From assembly GCA_963576735.1 (NCBI GenBank), contig OY755177.1:6758001-6822000 (forward strand): a stretch of DNA of 64,000 bases, in the 5' to 3' direction. A model generated the notes under the pieces. The model did not search any database and had not been told where the DNA came from. It saw only the letters and a list, made by a program, of their open reading frames with translations. Each line of letters begins with the position of its first letter. Position 1 is the first letter of the stretch. Of the stretch, positions 59,601 through 64,000 are shown piece after piece. The stretch comes from Bedellia somnulentella. Taxonomy: Eukaryota; Arthropoda; Insecta; Lepidoptera; Bedelliidae. Made by a program: the position numbers and the translations under genes.

Positions 59601-62600
59601 TTAGTACCTCTGCCAACCCCTTCGGGGATATTCGGCGTGAACGTTTATGTTATGTTATGTTATTAAAAAAAATGACAGGTAAAGGTAACCCGTGAAATTA
59701 ATGGAGCGCGGTGCGGCCAGCGGAAGAATTGGTTTCAACGCACTAGTAAAAGACTTGTTAGTCCAAAAAATGAAAAAAAAAAACAAAACATAGAGTAACC
59801 GTGCCTACGCATATGCTATGTTTGCTTGATCTATAAAGAATCAGAATAAAAAAAAACCTTAAAAGACTTTTTCATTTATCAAGTTTGATGAAAAATATAA
59901 CAAAATTTTACAATAATTGAATAAGTTGATTATGTTATTTGTACAAGTTTTGTTAAAACAAGTCCTTATTTTTTATAGTTTCTCGCACTGTATTATGTAA
60001 ATAACTGGGTACCTATTTTCAAACAAATATCTTTGAATAAATACGACAAGTTACATAGATAAAAATGACACGTACAGTCGCTACAGATGGCGGGAATCGA
60101 GTCTTTAGGTAGTTTTTTTTTTGTTTACCTGTGGGGAAATACTCATAGGATACGCTCTCTTGAGCGACGGGGGTATGTCGGACTTTTACCGACTAAAACC
60201 CCACCGGTTCGGTGCTGCTGGCCCTGCGGCCTATGCGGCGTCACCTTCACTTTTGTTTTGAAGTCACGGCTGAAGGCCGCCCTGGCGGTGCAAAGGAGTG
60301 TGTAAAATAACATAGACTCTAGTTGAGTCTGGTGTGACTCTAAAGTTAGTGTTGAGTTCTACGACCTCGCCGGCGGGGTCGGTGTCGGGAGTGATAGTAG
60401 TTGTTGGTGTGACCGCGAGCGCCGGTGGCCCATCTTTAGGTAGTAGTGGTTAAGGTGGTTTATATATTAGGGTGGAGTGAATCTGGGAAAAATTTTTTTT
60501 TTTTGGAATTTCATTTTTCCTGTGTCATTAACGGATGACCGTACATAATAGCTTTATTTATGCTAAAAACCAAAACCGTACGACTTTATCTTCAGGTGGC
60601 GCGCTATGAGGATAACTTGAAAAAAATACAATCTTTTATGTCTATTGTGTACATGCATATAAATTGTATTGTGTAACAAAACTTACATTTTACGTTACTT
60701 TTAAGAGTTAACTTGATCATCTTTGCATAATTTTCTGAAACTTTCCTATTAAAGTGGTAACGACAAGTGAGAAAAAGTCTGATTATTTGTCAATTAAATG
60801 CCAAAAGCTCGAAAAATTCGCCATGCCACTTTTTTGGCAATCTAAGTGATAATGTGTTACCAACTCACTGTGATATTATAAAATATTACTTTTGGTTAAA
60901 GAATGACTTACTGGAACTGAATAATGGTTAAGATCCTGCTGTGAAACATTTGTGTGAAATTATGGCTGCTGATTTTGAAAAAAATTGGAATAAGGCTTCA
61001 ATTCTTATTATAATCTATCAAAAAATAGTTGCCAGATTGATTTTCTATTATAATAAATACAAGAATATAAAGAAATAACGAAATGAAATAAAAAAGCAAA
61101 TGTTCCATGAAGAATCCGAATCTAAATTATTTGACATCGCTACTTGTAAATTTGAATCCAGAATAGTTCGTAAGTGTGTGATTAAAGTCCCTATTGCTGA
61201 AGAAAACCTTTTGAAAAACCAAAGGAATCAACGAAAAATGGATTTCGGGTCTGTGTATAAAGTGTCTACCTTAATCTAACAGCCGTAAAGAGAAAACAAG
61301 AATTATGAAAGTCTATACATCAACTTGGTTTAAAGTAAAAACAAAACCTTCTTGCAAATATGGTTTAATTCATACATTTAGCACGATAAAAAGATGTTTG
61401 TATCTATTGGATGACCAAAAATGCGTTGTTATAAACACTATTAAAAGAAATTCCTTCTTTGCACATCCACAGAACATATTTCTAGCAATGTTACAAGATG
61501 ATAAATCAAGGGAACCAAGCTTTGTAGATTTTTAAAGGCAAGAAAGGAGTAAGAGAATTCCATCACACAAATCTTAAAATCGATGTATCGAACTATCATA
61601 ATTTAATTGACTGGTTAAATAACAAAATAATAGAACATCCGATGACCATGAAATATGGTGACGAAGAAATTTCAAGAGTTATTTCCTCAGGTAGCAAATG
61701 ATTTAAAATCGAAAAGTATCCTTGCAACACTCAGGCAGTAGAACGGTCCGCCAAGCTCCTTACTGGGGCTTATTCATCTGTTTGTGGGCCAGGATAGGCC
61801 AGAGATAAAAAAAGGCAGAAAAAGACAAAAGAGAAATAAAAGGCAGGCGTCCGAAGTAAGAAGAATAAAAGAGTATGTATGAGAATATTGATGGAGGTAA
61901 ACGAAGCTAGAGAGGTTTGTCAGGATCGTACAAAGTGGCGATCGATTGTCTCTGCTTATCCCAATAGGAACTAATTGCGTGATTATATTTATGTATGTAT
62001 GTAGGCCTGAGATGGAATCATTTGCACGAAGATAAAGGTAAGACAAGATATACCAGTACTTACTACAAAAATCACATATTTTTAAGCAAAAAGAAAGTCT
62101 GTAGCTTCATCTCTCGAATGTTAAAATACATTTATTTAATATACTATGTCTATTCATAAGTACAATACTTGATTTCGGCTTCAATATTTTCATTTGGATT
62201 AATAGTTTGGCCACAAATAAAAACTTTACAAAAAACGAATTTCGGTGTTTTTTTTTCAATTTTCAAGTTTGATGCGACACCTCAAGATGTAAAGGTAGGA
62301 ACTTGAAATTTTATTTTTAAAACTCTTAGAATGTCGATCAATCATTGGTGATACAGGAATAACAAACTTTAAAAAAATATTTTTTCGCTCCACCCTATTA
62401 TATATATCCCTTTATTGATTTTCTAAATATTTGTATTATTGCATTTTGTTGAGTTAATTAAAATTCAATGTCGCACAATAGACTGAGCAATAATATGAAC
62501 TTTACTGCATTATTCTTGCATTTCATTGAAGGATTAAAAAATACTTTTCGGCATCGTAATATTTAGCAAAGAATCATAATTAGCATCTTTCTCGCCGCAC

Positions 62601-63362
62601 AAATTTCGTTATTTCAATGCTCTAATACAGCTTAGTTAAAAAAAAACTCCATGTGGTATATCTGTTTCAACAAGTGGTATAGATCATGTCAAAATTATAT
62701 AACTTTTCACAATTAAACGACTGGCATCAAGGAGGCTTATGTTTATTTTACGTCATGCTAAGTATTAATATTTGCTTATTTTATCCGTGGCACCACCGTT
62801 TCAATGCTCAACATTTTCGCTGATTCCTCTAATAGGTTTACCTTTAAATATTGAACCAAAGAATGAATTTATATTCAAGAAAAAAATACTAAAAAACAAC
62901 TGTGAGGCTTATTTACTCTTAACTTAGAATTTTTTATCGGTGCATAGTGAGCCATAGTTTATTGAATATAATTCCTTTTAGGGCATGATTTTAATACTTA
63001 CCTGTGTATCCTGTGTTAGTCATTTTTACTTTGTGAGGAAAAACATCAAAGTTATACCATTTTAGTTCAGGGACGTGATATTTTAAGGAGCCAGTGATTG
63101 AGACATTAATAGGAGTGGGAAGAAGTCCATCAGTTTCTTTCCATGTATACAACCACTCTAAAGATCCGAACGGAGGACCAACTTCCACTGGCTCCTCGTC
63201 TTCCTCATCTTCGACTGAGAAATTAAATTGTCTTATAAATATCAGAATTTATTAGAACGGTTTATTTTGAATACACAAGTTATGCATTTTAACAATTAAT
63301 GCTACAATATTCAATTTAATTAACTACTAACCTGGTATAACTTTGATGTGCATTTTCGCCAT
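53624..63362 (-). CDS. alpha-carbonic-anhydrase-related protein, probably non-catalytic
   Basis: The gene has five exons: 63332-63362, 63002-63214, 57182-57342, 54290-54376 and 53624-53950, all with GT-AG junctions in phase, giving 819 nt and 272 aa. The alpha-CA fold is evident from PFGSLEWLYTW, PTPINVSITG, LSQIHFHWGANMFDGSDHSI and DDGVAIVCYIIK. HFHWG keeps two zinc histidines, but the third position (normally ELHLVH) reads EMQVTF. The H64 position is Tyr (NTGYT), and the LTTPP block is LKSIK. It therefore most likely cannot hydrate CO2 and belongs with CA-related proteins, whose known roles are in binding partners. A short acidic run (EDEEDEEP) follows the start. No signal peptide is seen, so it is probably cytosolic. 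The large intron 2 holds LINE, SINE and DNA-transposon copies. Confidence 0.88.
54478..55048. repeat. pair of about 163-bp direct repeats in an intron
   Basis: Two copies (54478-54640 and 54887-55048) share GGGAACAGCAAAGATATACTGG to TATGACGCTGCTAGTATG with a few differences. The spacer contains further GTTCGCCGTCTAG words. A related word, CGATACCGCGATGTAGCGAT, occurs at 36431-36450. This is a dispersed repeat of unknown type. Confidence 0.7.
55454..55706 (+). repeat. SINE-like repeat (GACTAAGG family), most complete copy
   Basis: Order: TGCCGTGTAGTGCCAGCTTAG, GTAAGAGGCGACTAAGG, GGGGCTTTTTTT, GCGATGGGGTTGGAGACCCATC, TTTATTTCTACCATCTTG, GCTACCCTTTTTTGG, GACCGTGAGTATATATGTG, ATGT tail. No clear Pol III boxes are seen. 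The last 45 nt resembles the 3' end of the family 2 LINE. From 55707 to 57181 only a decayed tail near 56355 (minus strand) is recognised. Confidence 0.75.
57763..59032 (+). pseudogene. decayed CR1-like LINE 3' half
   Basis: RT motifs GVPQGSILGPILF and a mutated YKDDTNA (for F/YADD) are followed by FHKWFSSNNLKIN, FLGVIIDCYLNWKP and a C-terminal VAAHV..KLFNKLPVDMK-like block. Stops occur near 58060, 58275 and 58390. The AT-rich 3' UTR ends in AATAAATAAATAAAAAAA near 59030. The catalytic Asp-Asp pair survives, but the frame does not. It lies in intron 2 of the carbonic-anhydrase-related gene in the opposite orientation. Confidence 0.8.
59033..59175. other. GC-rich island of unknown origin
   Basis: About 140 bp of very GC-rich sequence (runs such as GGCGACCCGGCGCCCCCCGC) sits abruptly between a poly(A)-like LINE tail and a SINE. 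CTGCAGCTG-type words recur. No coding assignment is possible. Confidence 0.5.
59294..59662 (+). mobile_element. complete tRNA-headed SINE with (TTATG)n tail
   Basis: A box CGTGATAGCCCAGTGGGTAG and B box GTTCAAATCCTGGGTCG form the head. The body contains CGTGAGGAAACCCACATGG and ACCAGGTGACAAAGTCACGTG. The 3' end has CCTCTGCCAACCCCTTCGGGG, GGCGTGAACG and TTATG repeats. A 5'-truncated copy is at 38830-38988. Confidence 0.85.
59663..60467. other. intron sequence with unidentified GC-rich repeat
   Basis: 60080-60310 has the composition of an interspersed repeat (GGGTATGTCGGACTTTTACC, TGCTGGCCCTGCGGCC) and a 72-codon open frame without a recognisable domain. The rest shows nothing. Confidence 0.35.
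60468..62397 (+). mobile_element. decayed DNA transposon with TAGGGTGGAG termini
   Basis: The left end TAGGGTGGAGTGAA and inverted right end TAGGGTGGAGCGAA are followed by A/T runs. The interior has fragments of a protein with frame breaks: YYFWLKNDLLELNNG, MAADFEKNWNKASI, ESRIVRKCVIKVPIAEE and SFFAHPQNIFLAMLQDD. I have an impression of a transposase-like protein from multicopy insect elements, but the superfamily is unresolved. A family 2 LINE 3' end is nested at 61840-62010. Flanks are TA-rich, so the target duplication is unclear. Confidence 0.6.
61840..62010 (+). mobile_element. family 2 LINE 3' end, 5'-truncated
   Basis: CGAAGTAAGAAGAATAAAAG, GAGAGGTTTGTCAGGATCG and GTGGCGATCGATTGTCTCTG match the terminal 170 nt of the family 2 LINE, ending in CCCAATAGGAACTAATTGCGTGA and an ATGT tail. 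Confidence 0.85.
62398..63001. other. intron sequence, no feature recognised
   Basis: AT-rich intron 2 sequence next to exon 2 of the carbonic-anhydrase-related gene; nothing recognised. Confidence 0.45.
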
Positions 63363-63797
63363 TGTAATTGAACTTTAAATTTGGATACTGAGCCAACCAG
63401 GAAATTTCAACCCTTTTTAAATTTTATAAGAATTACATGATTAAATCAGCTTTGTGATTTTATTTATATTCATCATTGTTGTACGCTTGTGTCAATGTGT
63501 CAGTACTGTCATGTCAAGTAGTATTGGTTCGTATTTATTTGTTATAGTCCACCTTCACTTCAGCCATTTTCCCAGACGGAAACCCATTTTTCGACCGACT
63601 TCAAAACAGAAGGTACAGATCCACAATCTTTTCTTGGCCGGTAAGGGCGTCGCTGTCATCGATATTAGTATTGCCAGTGAATAAAAATTAACAATTATAA
63701 GGGAAATAATTGTACATCATACAGGCTAATTTATTTATGTATTAAAATGTCTTAATAAAACAATGTATATAATATTCATTTAATTGATAACTAGTTG
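63363..63797. other. upstream region of the carbonic-anhydrase-related gene
   Basis: This should hold the promoter and 5' UTR of the leftward gene. No clear TATA box was identified. A rightward 76-codon frame at 63454-63684 has no recognisable domain. Confidence 0.4.
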
Positions 63798-64000
63798 CTG
63801 TGTAGCGTCTCGGCTTAGAATAGCACTACCCCATTTCTGCCGGTGGGTGTACATAAGAGGTGACTAACGGTATTGGGGCCTTTCAGAGATTTTTGGGTGA
63901 TGCGGTTGGAGACCCATCACTAATAATATTTATTTTACCATCTTTACCCCACTCAACTTTCCAAAAGTGGCTGAGGAGTTTCTTGTTCCTTAGCTCTGGC
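63798..64000 (+). repeat. SINE-like repeat cut by the window end
   Basis: TGTGTAGCGTCTCGGCTTAG, GAGGTGACTAACGG, GCGATGCGG-like GTGATGCGGTTGGAGACCC and TCCTTAGCTCTGGC match the repeat at 55454-55706 up to the start of its tail hairpin. Confidence 0.75.

Noticed and set aside
1..64000. CRISPR arrays, bacterial operons, LTR retrotransposons
   Set aside because: No regularly spaced repeats, no bacterial gene style and no paired long terminal direct repeats with gag-pol were found; the 416-bp direct repeats contain LINE and hAT pieces and are not LTRs.

Overview
The window looks like nuclear DNA of an insect, most probably a moth or butterfly. It has spliced genes with GT-AG introns, about 65 percent A+T, and a dense mix of non-LTR retrotransposons, tRNA-headed SINEs and small TIR transposons of the kinds common in Lepidoptera. 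The order-level call is an inference. There are no bacterial features.

The most important object is an almost complete Polinton/Maverick (adintovirus-like) element at 36602-53471 (16,870 bp). It has 112-bp terminal inverted repeats that begin with AG and a 6-bp target duplication (ATTACT). Rightward genes are a spliced gene of unknown function, a 1170-aa protein-primed family B DNA polymerase, and a second spliced gene of unknown function. A packed leftward block encodes a packaging ATPase, a DUF8207-type protein, a small fibre-like coiled-coil protein, an integrase (one frameshift), a phospholipase A2/minor capsid protein, an adenain-like protease, penton, an uncatalogued 48-aa basic protein, the double-jelly-roll major capsid protein, and an unknown 167-aa protein. 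Four neighbouring gene pairs in this block overlap as ATGA. The left 2.9 kb of the element is filled with later SINE and MITE insertions.

The one clear host gene is a leftward five-exon alpha-carbonic-anhydrase-related gene (63362 to 53624, 272 aa) that has lost a zinc ligand and other active-site residues. The Polinton sits 152 bp beyond its stop codon.

Layout: 1-4260 holds a THAP-domain relic, a LINE tail and a hAT MITE. 4300-9337 is a CR1-like LINE whose ORF1 and ORF2 meet at a U UUA AAC frameshift motif. 9338-12140 is a broken leftward LINE. 11881-13731 is a truncated LINE between two 416-bp direct repeats. 13665-15592 is a hAT element full of nested insertions. 15928-22298 is a mariner-like element holding an RTE fragment that holds an intact two-ORF LINE (16869-21474). 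22640-26608 is an old Jockey-like LINE split by two insertions. 28820-32315 is a broken LINE with a Jockey tail inside it. 32316-36595 holds LINE tails, repeats and a foldback MITE. 36602-53471 is the Polinton. 53624-63362 is the carbonic-anhydrase-related gene, whose introns hold LINE, SINE and DNA-transposon copies. 63798-64000 is a repeat cut by the window end.
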